From G963691885 sp963691885 (GTDB taxonomy: Bacteria > Pseudomonadota > Alphaproteobacteria > UBA8366 > Aestuariispiraceae), in assembly GCA_963691885.1 (NCBI GenBank), contig OY829843.1, positions 3,286,001 through 3,350,000 on the forward strand: DNA of 64,000 nucleotides, in the 5' to 3' direction. The notes under the pieces were generated by a model, which was not told where the DNA came from, ran no database searches, and saw only the letters and a list, made by a program, of their open reading frames with translations. Positions 27,553-36,339 of the stretch are shown here, piece after piece. The translations under genes and the position numbers were made by a program. Every line of letters starts with the position of its first letter. Positions within the stretch are counted from its first letter, which is position 1.

Positions 27553-27900
27553 CTATCCCACGGTCAGGGGACGCCAGGTCCGAGCCGGCATGCGCCAGTC
27601 AATTCCTTCCAGCAGCATGGCGAGTTGGGCCGCCGTCACGCCGACCTTGCCGTCCGCCGGAGACGGCCACACGAACCGGCCCTTCTCCAGCCGCTTGGCG
27701 AACAAACATGCCCCCTGGCCGTCCCACCAGATGATCTTGATCAGATCGCCGCGCCGTCCACGGAACACGAACAGGTGGCTCGAATAGGGATCTTGGCCCA
27801 GGACACGCTCCGCCAGAGCCGACAGACCGGCAAACCCTTTGCGCATGTCCGTCACACCGGCCGCAAGCCATACCCGTGTGTTCACCGGCACCGGGATCAT
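27553..27900 (-). CDS. tnpB: IS66 accessory protein TnpB
   Basis: It is the same 115-residue IS66 Orf2-like protein as at 642-989 and 54817-55164. The ATG at 27900 overlaps the tnpA stop. Confidence 0.95.
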   Translation of the reverse strand: MIPVPVNTRVWLAAGVTDMRKGFAGLSALAERVLGQDPYSSHLFVFRGRRGDLIKIIWWDGQGACLFAKRLEKGRFVWPSPADGKVGVTAAQLAMLLEGIDWRMPARTWRPLTVG

Positions 27901-28256
27901 GACAGCCACACCTTCAGCAAACGCCCCAAAGCATCCGGATCAAAACCACCCTCGGCAACAACCTGGTGACCACCAGCCAGTTCGATACGAACCGCAGCCC
28001 CAAATGTCGGTGGCCCATCCGCTGCTACCTCCATCTCCGCTCGGACCGGCGCGGAAACCATCATCGGCAGAAACACCGAATCATGACGCTCCTCCCCATC
28101 CGGGGCAAACCGCGCGTCACGCAGCCATTTAAAAATCAAGTTCGCATTCATCGAATAACGCTGTGCAACCTGCGCAACCGAAACACCAGGAACCGACGCC
28201 TGTAAACAAATGGAACGCTTCTCTTCAGTCGACCAAAACCGACGCTTCGCTGCCAT
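27897..28256 (-). CDS. tnpA: IS66 accessory protein TnpA
   Basis: It is the same 119-residue helix-turn-helix protein as in the other copies. The ATG at 28256 begins MAAKRRFWS, and the gene is first in the IS operon. Confidence 0.94.
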   Translation of the reverse strand: MAAKRRFWSTEEKRSICLQASVPGVSVAQVAQRYSMNANLIFKWLRDARFAPDGEERHDSVFLPMMVSAPVRAEMEVAADGPPTFGAAVRIELAGGHQVVAEGGFDPDALGRLLKVWLS

Positions 28257-28344
28257 CACGATGTACCCTTGGTGTCCACTATCAATGCCGGACACTAGCG
28301 CCAATCCTTCCGCTCAGAAAAGAGCGGGTTCACCGGACGGACAC

Positions 28345-28758
28345 GGTATTGCCAAGGCTTTAGGTCACGAAAACTACATCCCGCTCGGCTATTCGCGAAA
28401 GTTCTGGTATCGGGACTCGCTATCTGTCCCTGTCCGCTCAATAACGAGTCCTAGCAAGGGCAAAGCCCTCTTCATTGATCCGAATATAGTCCCGCGCATC
28501 ACGGGCAAAAGGATTGTCATCGTCGATGACGCTATTTCGTCCGGAAAAACAATGGCAGCGGCTCTGACTCTGCTCGATCCGTTTGATTGCGCCATCTGCG
28601 GCATTGTCACAGCAATGCGTCAGGGCATCGCCTGGCGCGCCGCGCTTGATTCAGTGTCCAGCGGTTCATCCAAATTGGTTGCAAGTCCGCTATCTGCCCC
28701 GATATTTGGGAAGGTCGCAGATGGCTGGGTACCAATCGACGGCACTTGGGATAACTAA
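28345..28758 (+). pseudogene. Phosphoribosyltransferase-like gene, 3' half (separated from its 5' half)
   Basis: The frame opens directly at the IS66 end (GIAKALGHENYIPLGYSRKF) and runs to a TAA. It holds the PRPP-binding motif of type I phosphoribosyltransferases (RIVIVDDAISSGKTMAAAL). It has no start of its own. The 5' half, MTENRTHFTH... to ...LAFAPGIA, lies on the minus strand at 57110-56788. Joining the halves across the duplicated octamer gives 315 + 414 = 729 bp, an unbroken frame of 242 codons plus stop. The enzyme would join a nucleobase or similar compound to PRPP, or act as a regulator of the neighbouring catabolic genes. It was broken by IS66 insertion and then separated by inversion. 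Confidence 0.9.
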
Positions 28759-28784
28759 CTTTCCGGCCCAATGAGCCACACCGA

Positions 28785-29501
28785 CTAAATTCCCATATAG
28801 GCTTCCCTGATACGGGGATCGTCCCCCAGCACCGATGTTTCACCAGTCATACTAACCCGTCCCGTTTCAATCACAAAGGCACGACTGGCCACTTCGAAAG
28901 CTGTCATGACATCCTGCTCGACAAGCAGAATGGTCAGCCCCGCCTTATTGATCTCCAGTAAGGCCTCACTCAGCCGCTCAACCAATCGCGGGGCCAATCC
29001 TAGAGACAACTCATCAATCAGCAATAACCTGGGTCGCGACATGATCCCGCGGCCTATCGCACACATTTGTTGTTCTCCTCCAGACAAAGTCGTTGCGTCC
29101 TGACGTCTCCTTTCCCTCAGGATTGGAAACAAATTCAAAACAAACTCCATGTCTTCGGCGATCGCCTCCTTGTCGCGTCGGAGATAGGCCCCGAGCAAGA
29201 GATTATCTTCGACCGTCAATCCTTTGAACAGCCGCCGCCCCTCTGGCACATGGGCAATACCGCTTGCAAGAATAGTATCGGCGCCAACGCCAGTGATTTG
29301 TTGGCCGTCAAATCGGATCGACCCGTCAATGGTGGATAGAATGCCTGATATTGTCCGCAACAACGTCGTTTTGCCGGCACCGTTTGACCCGACAACACAG
29401 GCAATTTCGCCTTCATTGATCGACAAGGAAATGTCCCAGAGAACCTGGACATCGCCGTAACCCGCCTGCAGGCCGGAAATTTCTAGTAATGGATCAGACA
29501 T
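28785..29501 (-). CDS. livF: Branched-chain/urea-type ABC transporter ATP-binding protein (LivF-like)
   Basis: The protein has 238 residues and is one of two ATPases of a hydrophobic amino acid/amide-type importer. It has Walker A CVVGSNGAGKTTLL, signature LSGGEQQMCAIGRGIM, Walker B LLLIDELSLGLAPRL and a C-terminus typical of LivF (REAYMGI). I chose the ATG at 29501 (MSDPLLEISG), which overlaps the end of livG. It is the last gene of the five-gene unit 33441-28785. The substrate is unknown; proximity before the inversion to molybdenum hydroxylase and amidohydrolase genes suggests a purine, pyrimidine, urea or amide. Confidence 0.93.
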   Translation of the reverse strand: MSDPLLEISGLQAGYGDVQVLWDISLSINEGEIACVVGSNGAGKTTLLRTISGILSTIDGSIRFDGQQITGVGADTILASGIAHVPEGRRLFKGLTVEDNLLLGAYLRRDKEAIAEDMEFVLNLFPILRERRRQDATTLSGGEQQMCAIGRGIMSRPRLLLIDELSLGLAPRLVERLSEALLEINKAGLTILLVEQDVMTAFEVASRAFVIETGRVSMTGETSVLGDDPRIREAYMGI

Positions 29502-30252
29502 TTTGTTCAGCCACCTTGTAACGTTCAGCAAACTTGCTGCCCAAATAGGCTTCAATAACGCGTTGGTCTTGCACAACATCCTGGGGCGACCCATCGGCAA
29601 TCAATTCGCCATGATGCAGAACCAGCAAGCGCTGAGACACAGACAGAACAACTTTCATCAGGTGTTCAATGATCACGATCGTGATGCCGCGCGCTGCAAT
29701 TTGTTCAATCAATTTCAGCGCATCATCAATTTCGGCTGTATTAAGGCCCGCATTTACTTCGTCCAGCAAAAGGACTTTTGGCTTCATCGCCAAGCTTTTG
29801 GCAAGTTCGAGGCGCTTTCGATTAGGAAGAGAAAGCGACGACGCAGGCGCGTCCTTCACATCACCAAGGCCAACAAAATCCAGCTCATCAGCTGCTGAAG
29901 CCTCTCCGGACGCAATACCCCCGGCACCGCCGCCAAAGACAGAACCAGCCGCGACATTCTCGAGAACAGTCATTTCAGGAAACGGTTGAACAATTTGAAA
30001 TGTTCGCGCCAACCCCCGGCGTGCTGCCTGAAACGGTTTTTGCTGACTGACATCCTCGCCATCAAAGAAGACCCGACCCGATGACAAGGCGTGTACCCCT
30101 GTAACAAGATTTACCAGGGTTGTTTTGCCGGCACCATTCGGTCCGATTAGGCCAACAATTTCGCCGGTCTTAAGAGTGAAGGACACATCCGTTACAGCGC
30201 TTACACCGCCGAAGTTCTTGCCGACATTTTGCAGTTCCAGAATATCAGCCAT
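29494..30252 (-). CDS. livG: Branched-chain/urea-type ABC transporter ATP-binding protein (LivG-like)
   Basis: The protein has 252 residues. It has Walker A GLIGPNGAGKTTLV, then FQIVQPFPEMTVLENV at the Q-loop, Walker B VLLLDEVNAGLN and the LivG-type C-terminus (IEAYLGSKF). Its signature segment (SSLSLPNRKRLELAKSLA) lacks the usual LSGGQ, having SLPNRKR, a variation seen in some LivG proteins. I chose the ATG at 30252 (MADILELQN), which overlaps the livM stop (ATGA). Confidence 0.92.
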   Translation of the reverse strand: MADILELQNVGKNFGGVSAVTDVSFTLKTGEIVGLIGPNGAGKTTLVNLVTGVHALSSGRVFFDGEDVSQQKPFQAARRGLARTFQIVQPFPEMTVLENVAAGSVFGGGAGGIASGEASAADELDFVGLGDVKDAPASSLSLPNRKRLELAKSLAMKPKVLLLDEVNAGLNTAEIDDALKLIEQIAARGITIVIIEHLMKVVLSVSQRLLVLHHGELIADGSPQDVVQDQRVIEAYLGSKFAERYKVAEQNV

Positions 30253-31232
30253 CAATTGACCTCCTCTCTGTAACGCCATTGATCAAACCGCACCGACAAA
30301 CGTTGGATAACCCTTCCATATTGGATTTTTAACAAGCCACCTGGCAGGAAAAAGATCAGGAAAACAATGATGATCCCCAAGATCGCCCGGTTCCATTGCA
30401 GGAAGTTGGCCCAAAAGAATTCTTCCAACATGACGAAGACGCCCGCGCCGACAATGGGCCCGGCAAGCGTTCCGGCACCGCCAAGAAGCGCCATGACCGG
30501 CACCTTGACCGTAAGCAAGATGGAAAAACTGTCCGTAGGGTCAATATAGCCCACCCATGACGCATAGACCGCGCCGACAAGACCGCAAAACAGCGCGGAC
30601 AGAGTAAAGGACGCAACCTTGTAGCGGGTCGTATCAACGCCAACCATATCCGCTGCGTCTTCATTCTGGTTTATGCAGCGCAGGCCGAAACCAAGACGGC
30701 TGCGATCGACCGCAACGCTGGTGAAAAAAGCGGCCAACATGATGAACAACATGATAAAAAGGACCCGGGCGGCAACCACATCGGGGGCGCCCTGCATCAG
30801 CGGGACATTTAACCCGTCGCCACCCCCGGTCACGGACCCCCAGGACGACACAATCAAGCGCGTCACTTCAACAATGGCGATAGATCCAATTGCAAAATAG
30901 TGCCCTTTGAGACGCAGGATGATCGCCCCGAGAATTGTGGCAAACCCCGCAACACCGATTGTCGCCACAACCCATGCGACTTCCGCTGGCAAGCCGCCGC
31001 GCTGCGCCAGCGCCCCGATATAACTGCCCAGGCCGAAGAACGCCGCTGTTGAAAAGGAAGGATAGCCCGTAAAGCCACCGATGAAATTCCAGGACAAAGC
31101 AAGCGCTGAAAACATCGCAACCGATATGGCGATGCGCGTTTCATAATTGCCGCCAATCACCGGCACCAGGGCCAGCAGAGCGGCATAAACAGCAACAGAC
31201 AGAATACAGATTGCAACGGTGCGCGGCATCAT
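30252..31232 (-). CDS. livM: Branched-chain/urea-type ABC transporter permease (LivM-like)
   Basis: This is a 326-residue inner-membrane permease with about ten hydrophobic segments and the family's conserved region SWNFIGGFTGYPSFSTAAF near the start and GTLAGPIVGAGVFVMLEEFF near the end. The ATG region overlaps the livH stop, and its own stop overlaps livG. The pairing with livH forms the membrane channel. Confidence 0.93.
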   Translation of the reverse strand: MMPRTVAICILSVAVYAALLALVPVIGGNYETRIAISVAMFSALALSWNFIGGFTGYPSFSTAAFFGLGSYIGALAQRGGLPAEVAWVVATIGVAGFATILGAIILRLKGHYFAIGSIAIVEVTRLIVSSWGSVTGGGDGLNVPLMQGAPDVVAARVLFIMLFIMLAAFFTSVAVDRSRLGFGLRCINQNEDAADMVGVDTTRYKVASFTLSALFCGLVGAVYASWVGYIDPTDSFSILLTVKVPVMALLGGAGTLAGPIVGAGVFVMLEEFFWANFLQWNRAILGIIIVFLIFFLPGGLLKIQYGRVIQRLSVRFDQWRYREEVN

Positions 31233-32089
31233 TCGTACCCCTTCACCCCGACCAACCCGGTAGGCCGAACAATGAGCAGGAACAGCATCAATAGGAATCC
31301 AACCGTGATCGCATTCTGTGGACCAATTGTGTAGCCTGCGACACTCTCAATAATGCCAAGCGCGAGGCCTCCAACCAGAGCGCCCGGTACACTGCCCAAC
31401 CCCCCAATCACGCAAATCACGAATGCCTTACCAAGAAAGACGCCCGTCAGGTTCGTCGTCACGGGAAACACCATGGCAAAGATCGCGCCGGCGGCGCCCG
31501 CCATCAAAGCGCCAATACCAAAGGTAATTGCATAGACCCGATTGACGCGAATGCCCATCAGTTCGGCCGCCTGCCGGTCCATCCGAACCGCAACAATAGC
31601 GCGACCAATCCGGGAGCCCCGCATGACGAGATAAAGCAATGCAGTCAAGATCAAGGCCAGGCCCATTCCAAGAAGACGGTCAACAGGGAGGAACACATCT
31701 CCCAGGGATATACTGCCCAGATCGAGCGTTACCCGGCGCGGTGTTGCCGTAAAGTAAACGGTCATGAGGTTGTAGAGAATCATATCCAAACCGAATGTCA
31801 GCGTCAGCGTTGTCAGAACGGGCGCTGTTACAACCTTGTTGATGAACAAGAACTGCAGAACGTATCCAAGAGCGAACAACAATAGTGCCACGATTGGAAG
31901 AACAAGGACCGGGTTGATGCCGGTATAGTGCCAGGCAAAGAAGGTCAGATATCCACCCAGAATGATGAATGATCCATGCAGCATATTAATGATATTCAAG
32001 ACGCCCCAGACCAGGGAAAACCCAATCGCGATACAGGCATAGAGTGCCCCGAGGACAATTCCATTCAACAGAATTTGTATTATATCCAA
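31229..32089 (-). CDS. livH: Branched-chain/urea-type ABC transporter permease (LivH-like)
   Basis: This is a 286-residue permease with multiple membrane segments, an early NGIVLGALYACIAIGFSLVW and the conserved late GGLGSVPGALVGGLALGIIE. It follows the binding-protein gene by 134 bp containing a strong hairpin at 32165-32195, which probably sets the higher level of the binding protein relative to the membrane genes. Confidence 0.93.
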   Translation of the reverse strand: MDIIQILLNGIVLGALYACIAIGFSLVWGVLNIINMLHGSFIILGGYLTFFAWHYTGINPVLVLPIVALLLFALGYVLQFLFINKVVTAPVLTTLTLTFGLDMILYNLMTVYFTATPRRVTLDLGSISLGDVFLPVDRLLGMGLALILTALLYLVMRGSRIGRAIVAVRMDRQAAELMGIRVNRVYAITFGIGALMAGAAGAIFAMVFPVTTNLTGVFLGKAFVICVIGGLGSVPGALVGGLALGIIESVAGYTIGPQNAITVGFLLMLFLLIVRPTGLVGVKGYE

Positions 32090-32164
32090 TGCTCTTTGAC
32101 CTCTATCCGGAGAAATCGTGCGCCAATGCGTAACGAGACTTTCTTATCAACATGCATGTGACTG

Positions 32165-32195
32165 GCCGCGACCCGTCCCAGTAATGGGTCGCGGC
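32165..32195 (-). terminator. Intercistronic hairpin between binding-protein gene and livH
   Basis: Perfect 10-bp arms gccgcgaccc (32165-32174) and gggtcgcggc (32186-32195) enclose an 11-nt loop. No T-run follows on the transcribed strand. It is therefore more likely an mRNA-stabilising or partial-attenuation element than a full terminator. Confidence 0.6.
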
Positions 32196-32223
32196 AGCCA
32201 GAATGTTGTTACCATCAGTGTTG

Positions 32224-33441
32224 TTACTCGATGGAAATCATTTCACCATCTGCAATTGACGCCGGATAGAGCACTTTGATTGCCGCGTCCTGTACCTGAA
32301 TGATCGGCATTTCACGACCCTGGTTCATACCGTTATCGCCGAAATCAATCGGTCCATAAAACGTCAGGACATCGGTCGCAGCCAAGGCATCGCGAACGGC
32401 AACCTTGTCGGTTGACCCGGCCGTTTGAACCGCATTCACAAGAACATCTACTGCCGCCGCACAGGACCCGTGCACGTAATCCGGATCACCGCCATATTTT
32501 GCGACAAAATCGCTGTAAAAATCAGCGGTGCTGCTCCAAGGGCCGATTGTGCCCGTGTAAGCCGTCGCATGATGCCACCAGGTCGAACTCGTCACGCCAT
32601 TGGCAAGATCACCAAGACCTTCGGAAAATTCTGCATAGGCAGGCCCGGTGACCATAGTGATGATGGGGGCATCAATCCCGAGATCGGCCATCTGCTTGCG
32701 TCCAAGGATGAGGTCCTGTGTGTAACCGGTCATATAGATCCAGTCTGGCTCAGCCGCGCGGATTGCAGAGATCGCCGCAGAATGATCCATTGTTCCAACT
32801 GCATAGAGCTCGTTATAAACAACATCCAACCCACCGCTGCCGGCTGACGCCGCAAGGGCTGTCGCCATCGCCTTGGGAAACACATCATCACGGCCATAGA
32901 CCGCAACTTTTTTCATATCAGGCGACTTCTCTTTAAAATAAGCAACCATCGACTCGGTCATACCGGTATTGGGTGCGAGCGTCCCAAACAGATACTTAAA
33001 GCCCTGATCATAAACCGATACGGAAGAGGCAACACAGGCAAGCAAAGGTGTCTGATAACGCTCAGCAACGGCGGCGACGATTTTTGTATGGCCGGAACCA
33101 AATGGGGCCCGAAGCACATCAACACCATCATCCGTAATCAGCTTTTCGGCCAATTGACCGGCACGTTTTCCATCAGTCTGGTAATCGTAATAGACCAGCT
33201 CCACAGGTAATTTCTTGCCAGCGATCTCTACACCGCCATTGGCCTCAACCTTCTCTAGCCATAACTGCCATACTGATTCCTGTTTCTTTCCTTCATCAGC
33301 CAGTCCCCCTGTGAGGGCCAATGGCGCGCCGATCTTCAGGACGCCATCTTCGTCTGCTAGAGCAACGCCCGCAAAACACAGCGAGCCGAGCATTGCGCCC
33401 GTCGCTGCCCGTTTAACATTGTCACATATTGATTTAGGCAT
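32224..33441 (-). CDS. Periplasmic substrate-binding protein, Liv/urea type
   Basis: The protein has 405 residues. It has a Sec signal peptide (MPKSICDNVKRAATGAMLG, cleavage after GVALA) and then the type I periplasmic fold opening (LKIGAPLALTGGLADEGKKQ). I chose the ATG at 33441, preceded by gaaagggg. The binding residues for alpha-amino acids are not obvious, so the ligand may be an amide, urea derivative or heterocycle. It is the first gene of the transporter unit. Before the 26-kb inversion this unit pointed toward the phosphoribosyltransferase, DUF1116 and molybdenum hydroxylase genes, convergently with them. Confidence 0.92.
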   Translation of the reverse strand: MPKSICDNVKRAATGAMLGSLCFAGVALADEDGVLKIGAPLALTGGLADEGKKQESVWQLWLEKVEANGGVEIAGKKLPVELVYYDYQTDGKRAGQLAEKLITDDGVDVLRAPFGSGHTKIVAAVAERYQTPLLACVASSVSVYDQGFKYLFGTLAPNTGMTESMVAYFKEKSPDMKKVAVYGRDDVFPKAMATALAASAGSGGLDVVYNELYAVGTMDHSAAISAIRAAEPDWIYMTGYTQDLILGRKQMADLGIDAPIITMVTGPAYAEFSEGLGDLANGVTSSTWWHHATAYTGTIGPWSSTADFYSDFVAKYGGDPDYVHGSCAAAVDVLVNAVQTAGSTDKVAVRDALAATDVLTFYGPIDFGDNGMNQGREMPIIQVQDAAIKVLYPASIADGEMISIE

Positions 33442-33929
33442 GGGTGACCCCTTTCCATGATTGAAGCCCGCCGACCCCGACCCTGTCCCGGGTTGCAAAT
33501 CGGTATAACCGGGCATGTTCACCAAAATCCGCAAAGTTCATGCCATTTGTCGTAACTACTACTAATTTGCGCCTCTCAAGAGTTTGGACGACGAATGCAC
33601 CCATATTTCTGTTTCAAAAATAGGCATGTGGTAGCAGGTTATGATTAAATGTTAGGCATTTTAACAATAGGTTTAATGTATCCCGCCAGCTTCATTGAGA
33701 CATAGAGGCTTAGAGATATTTCTGCTCAACTATCTAGCCCTTTCTTTCTAGGCGAGTGGTTTGGCGTTTTTCTATTAACGTTTCAGGGACTGGTGGCTTC
33801 ATATTGAGAGCGTGAACTTTGGAAATATGTCCGCTGCGATCCCCATGTGGGCTGAGACCTTGGATTCGTGAACCCTGATATTCGAGATAACCCATTGTGT
33901 CCTTCCTGAGAGATAGCTGACATTTCATT
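33442..33929. promoter_or_regulatory. Intergenic region upstream of the Liv-type operon
   Basis: This 488-bp stretch must hold the promoter of the transporter operon near 33442-33660. I see no clear operator. On the minus strand a 53-codon frame (33734-33895, MGYLEYQGSRIQGL...) has a good ribosome-binding site (aggaagga) and may be a remnant gene cut by the IS481 insertion; I cannot assign it. Confidence 0.35.
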
Positions 33930-35160
33930 CCGGGGACATGGTTTACACAATTAGGCATTTTGGGGAGAGCCCGGATGCCTTGGAAGGAGTGTAAACCGAT
34001 GGATGAACGCGTGCGTTTTGTCGCCCGCCTGTTGGAGGGTGAGCAGATGGCGTCACTGTGCCGGGAGTTCGGTATCTCGCGGGTGACGGGGTATAAAATT
34101 TTCGAGCGGTATAAGGAATGTGGCGTTGACGGTCTGCATGACCGCAGCCGTCGACCGTATCGGCATGCCAACAAGCTGCCCTATCAGATTGAGCGCTGTA
34201 TTCTCGGGATCAAGCGGGAGTATCCAACCTGGGGCGCGCCAAAAATCCGCGACAAACTGCTGCGTGCTTTCCCGATCACTAAGCCACCCGCGATCTCAAC
34301 AGTGCACGCTGTGCTCGACCGCCACGGGTTGGTGGCCCGTCGCAAGCGGCGACGCCACAAAGCCGAAGGCACACCGCTTAGCGCCGCGACGGAAGCAAAC
34401 GGGTTATGGTGCGCGGATTACAAAGGGGAGTTCCGGCTGGGCAACAGACAGTATTGCTACCCCCTCACGATCACAGATTACCGGACGCGCTATGTGCTGG
34501 CCTGCGAGGGACTGGAATCAACCAAATCAGACTTCGCCTTTTCCGTCTTTGAGCGGGTTTTCAAGGAGTTCGGCCTGCCCAAGGCGATCCGTACCGACAA
34601 TGGCGTGCCCTTTGCCAGCCCACATGCGCTGTTCGGCCTGTCGAAACTGTCGGTCTGGTGGCTCCAGCTCGGGATCGATATCGAACGCATCAAACCCGGC
34701 AACCCGCAACAAAACGGACGTCATGAGCGGATGCACCTAACCCTCAAGCAGGAAACAACAAAACCAGCCGCCTTCAACTTCCTGCAGCAACAGGAACGCT
34801 TCGACAGTTTCGTCGAGGTTTACAACAATGACCGACCGCATCAGGCACTCGCTGGTGCCTATCCGGGCGAACTCTATACACCCTCGGTCAGGCCTTACGC
34901 ACCACCTGCAGAGCCAGACTACCCCTTCCATGACAGAACCGTAACCGTCACACGCTGCGGACGTATCTGTATCGGGAAGCGAAAGATCAATCTGAGCCAG
35001 GTATTCGCAGGGCAGAAACTCGGCATTCGGGAGGTCGATGACCAGATCTGGCTGGTCTCGTTCATGCACTATGATTTAGGGTTCTTCGATGCCAACGAGA
35101 ACAGAGTAGAGCCCACTCAAAACCCATTCGCGCCGGACAAGGTGTAAACCATGTCTCCGG
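33930..35160 (+). mobile_element. IS481-family insertion sequence
   Basis: The inverted ends are ccggggacatggtttacac (33930-33948) and its near-reverse complement gtgtaaaccatgtctccgg (35142-35160), enclosing one transposase gene. A second copy of the right end (tgtaaaccatgtctccgg) sits at 35168-35185, so the outer border could be either. I cannot identify a target duplication. Confidence 0.85.
33975..35147 (+). CDS. IS481-family transposase
   Basis: The protein has about 390 residues. It has an N-terminal helix-turn-helix (SLCREFGISRVTGYKIFERY) and a DDE integrase core with Asp in WCADYKGEF, Asp in IRTDNGVPFAS and Glu in RHERMHLTLK. The C-terminus carries the beta-rich IS481 tail (RCGRICIGKRKINLSQVFAG). 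The frame is intact, so the element may be active. Candidate starts are the ATGs at 33960, 33975 and 33999; 33975 (MPWKECK) gives a typical length. Confidence 0.92.
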   Translation: MPWKECKPMDERVRFVARLLEGEQMASLCREFGISRVTGYKIFERYKECGVDGLHDRSRRPYRHANKLPYQIERCILGIKREYPTWGAPKIRDKLLRAFPITKPPAISTVHAVLDRHGLVARRKRRRHKAEGTPLSAATEANGLWCADYKGEFRLGNRQYCYPLTITDYRTRYVLACEGLESTKSDFAFSVFERVFKEFGLPKAIRTDNGVPFASPHALFGLSKLSVWWLQLGIDIERIKPGNPQQNGRHERMHLTLKQETTKPAAFNFLQQQERFDSFVEVYNNDRPHQALAGAYPGELYTPSVRPYAPPAEPDYPFHDRTVTVTRCGRICIGKRKINLSQVFAGQKLGIREVDDQIWLVSFMHYDLGFFDANENRVEPTQNPFAPDKV

Positions 35161-35202
35161 TATAATCTGTAAACCATGTCTCCGGTATGGACCTGAAAAA
35201 TA

Positions 35203-35247
35203 TGGTGCCGCAAGAGAGATTTGAACTCCCGACCCTCTGATTACAAA
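35203..35247 (-). tRNA. 3' half of tRNA-Thr (UGU), partial; likely attachment-site remnant
   Basis: Read on the minus strand, the 45 nt start in the anticodon loop (tttgtaa, anticodon TGT). They continue with the 3' anticodon stem (tcaga), variable loop, a T-arm (gggag / ttcaaat / ctctc), the acceptor strand ttgcggc, A73 and an encoded CCA. The 5' half is absent: the upstream sequence has no matching anticodon stem or D-arm. A tRNA 3' end copied at one side of an integrated element is the usual product of tyrosine-recombinase integration, so this is probably an att site of an old island. Confidence 0.75.
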
Positions 35248-35273
35248 CTTTGAGAGCGCTTATTCGATTTTCT

Positions 35274-36209
35274 TCAGGCGGGTTCCAGTGTCTGGCTCTC
35301 GGTTGCGTGTGCCGCAAGCGCGACCATGAGCTGTTGAGCGAATTTTGCAGATGCGACGGGTAGTGTTCGCCCCCGCATTTGTCCCAAATAAAGATGTCCC
35401 ATTGGGACGTCCTGCTCGGATAGAGGACGGTGCGCGATATTGGTCTGTTGTTCCGCGTTTAACCCGATTGGGATTTGAAAACCAACCGCGTTCTCCTGGG
35501 TCACGTAGTGTCGGAGCATTTCGAATGACTCTGTCTGTACCGACGGGTTGAGAACAAGATCACGGCGGTTGGCCGCCGTTTCTAGAAGATGTCGAACCCC
35601 ATAGGCGACCGAGGGCAAGACGAGTTTTTGGTCGAGGCAGTCCCGCAGCCGCAGGGTTTCCTTCGCACATAATGGACTGTCCTTGCGAAACACCGCATGG
35701 ACCTTTTGCGGCAAGGCATACAAGACTTCGAATTGCACCATGTGGATCGGTTCAAAAACCAGAGCAAGATCGCTGTTGAACGAAGCAAGTTCGTTTTCTG
35801 CCTGCATTCGATCGCGGACATGAACAGAGAATGTAACATTTGGGTGCTGTGCCCGATACAGCGCAACCTGTTCGGGTACGAAATAGGGTAGGAGCGCCTG
35901 GGAACAGGCCAGCGACACATGGCCGCGCCTTTGCCCAGAGAGATCAGCGACCTGGGACTGGACCCTGGCGAGGTCGGTTTTTTGTGACCTTATATGGTGC
36001 ATGAGCAATTCACCGGCGGGGTTCAGACGGACCCCCCTGGGAAGCCGCTCAAAAATTGGCCAGCCAAACTCGTCTTCAAAGCCCTGAATTCTGCGATTCA
36101 GGGCGGATGCTGTCAGGTTGGTGTCTTCTGCAGCTTTCCGAAACGAACCAGCTCGGACCACTGCTTCAATCAGATCAAAGGTTTTCAGATACCGCATGGT
36201 ATTTAACAT
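35274..36209 (-). CDS. LysR-family transcriptional regulator
   Basis: The protein has 311 residues. It has an N-terminal winged helix-turn-helix (TFDLIEAVVRAGSFRKAAED, then LTASALNRRIQGFEDEFG) and a C-terminal effector-binding domain of the LysR type. It is transcribed divergently from the peptide-type ABC transporter at 36340, with a palindrome in the shared intergenic region (36219-36237). It is therefore the probable regulator of the transporter/RidA/amidase genes and likely of itself. An alternative start is the ATG at 36197. Confidence 0.93.
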   Translation of the reverse strand: MLNTMRYLKTFDLIEAVVRAGSFRKAAEDTNLTASALNRRIQGFEDEFGWPIFERLPRGVRLNPAGELLMHHIRSQKTDLARVQSQVADLSGQRRGHVSLACSQALLPYFVPEQVALYRAQHPNVTFSVHVRDRMQAENELASFNSDLALVFEPIHMVQFEVLYALPQKVHAVFRKDSPLCAKETLRLRDCLDQKLVLPSVAYGVRHLLETAANRRDLVLNPSVQTESFEMLRHYVTQENAVGFQIPIGLNAEQQTNIAHRPLSEQDVPMGHLYLGQMRGRTLPVASAKFAQQLMVALAAHATESQTLEPA

Positions 36210-36218
36210 CCTATTATG

Positions 36219-36237
36219 CGTTGCAAAAAATGCAACG
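36219..36237. promoter_or_regulatory. LysR-type operator palindrome
   Basis: Perfect arms cgttgca and tgcaacg (7 bp each) are separated by aaaaa. It lies 10 bp upstream of the LysR start and about 100 bp before the transporter gene. This fits a LysR recognition site (inverted repeat with the T-N11-A pattern). Confidence 0.65.
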
Positions 36238-36339
36238 GATCAGTTCTTTTATAGCAGTAGAAGTTAACGTTTATCCAGCGCACCCTTCGTAGAGAGATTT
36301 TAGTCCGCGATGAACGCGGCCGAAGAAACGAAAGGGTGC

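Larger units (their letters stand above)
25930..28344 (-). mobile_element. IS66-family insertion sequence, copy 2 (complete, 2415 bp)
   Basis: It is complete, with terminal inverted repeats gtgtccgtccggtgaacc at the left and the reverse complement at the right (28327-28344). It carries tnpC, tnpB and tnpA on the minus strand. The flanking octamers gatgaaaa and ggtattgc do not form the 8-bp duplication expected for IS66; they pair with the flanks of copy 3 instead (see findings). It has the same length as copy 3 and only a few base differences. Confidence 0.97.

Noticed and set aside
1..28344. The secretion locus as the cargo of one composite IS66 transposon
   Set aside because: Copy 2 had its own 8-bp duplication (gatgaaaa) before the inversion, so it inserted independently beside hlyD. 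The outer end of copy 1 is not visible.
32165..32195. The hairpin as a rho-independent terminator ending the binding-protein transcript
   Set aside because: There is no T-run after the stem on the transcribed strand, and livH follows in the same direction, so an intercistronic element is more likely.
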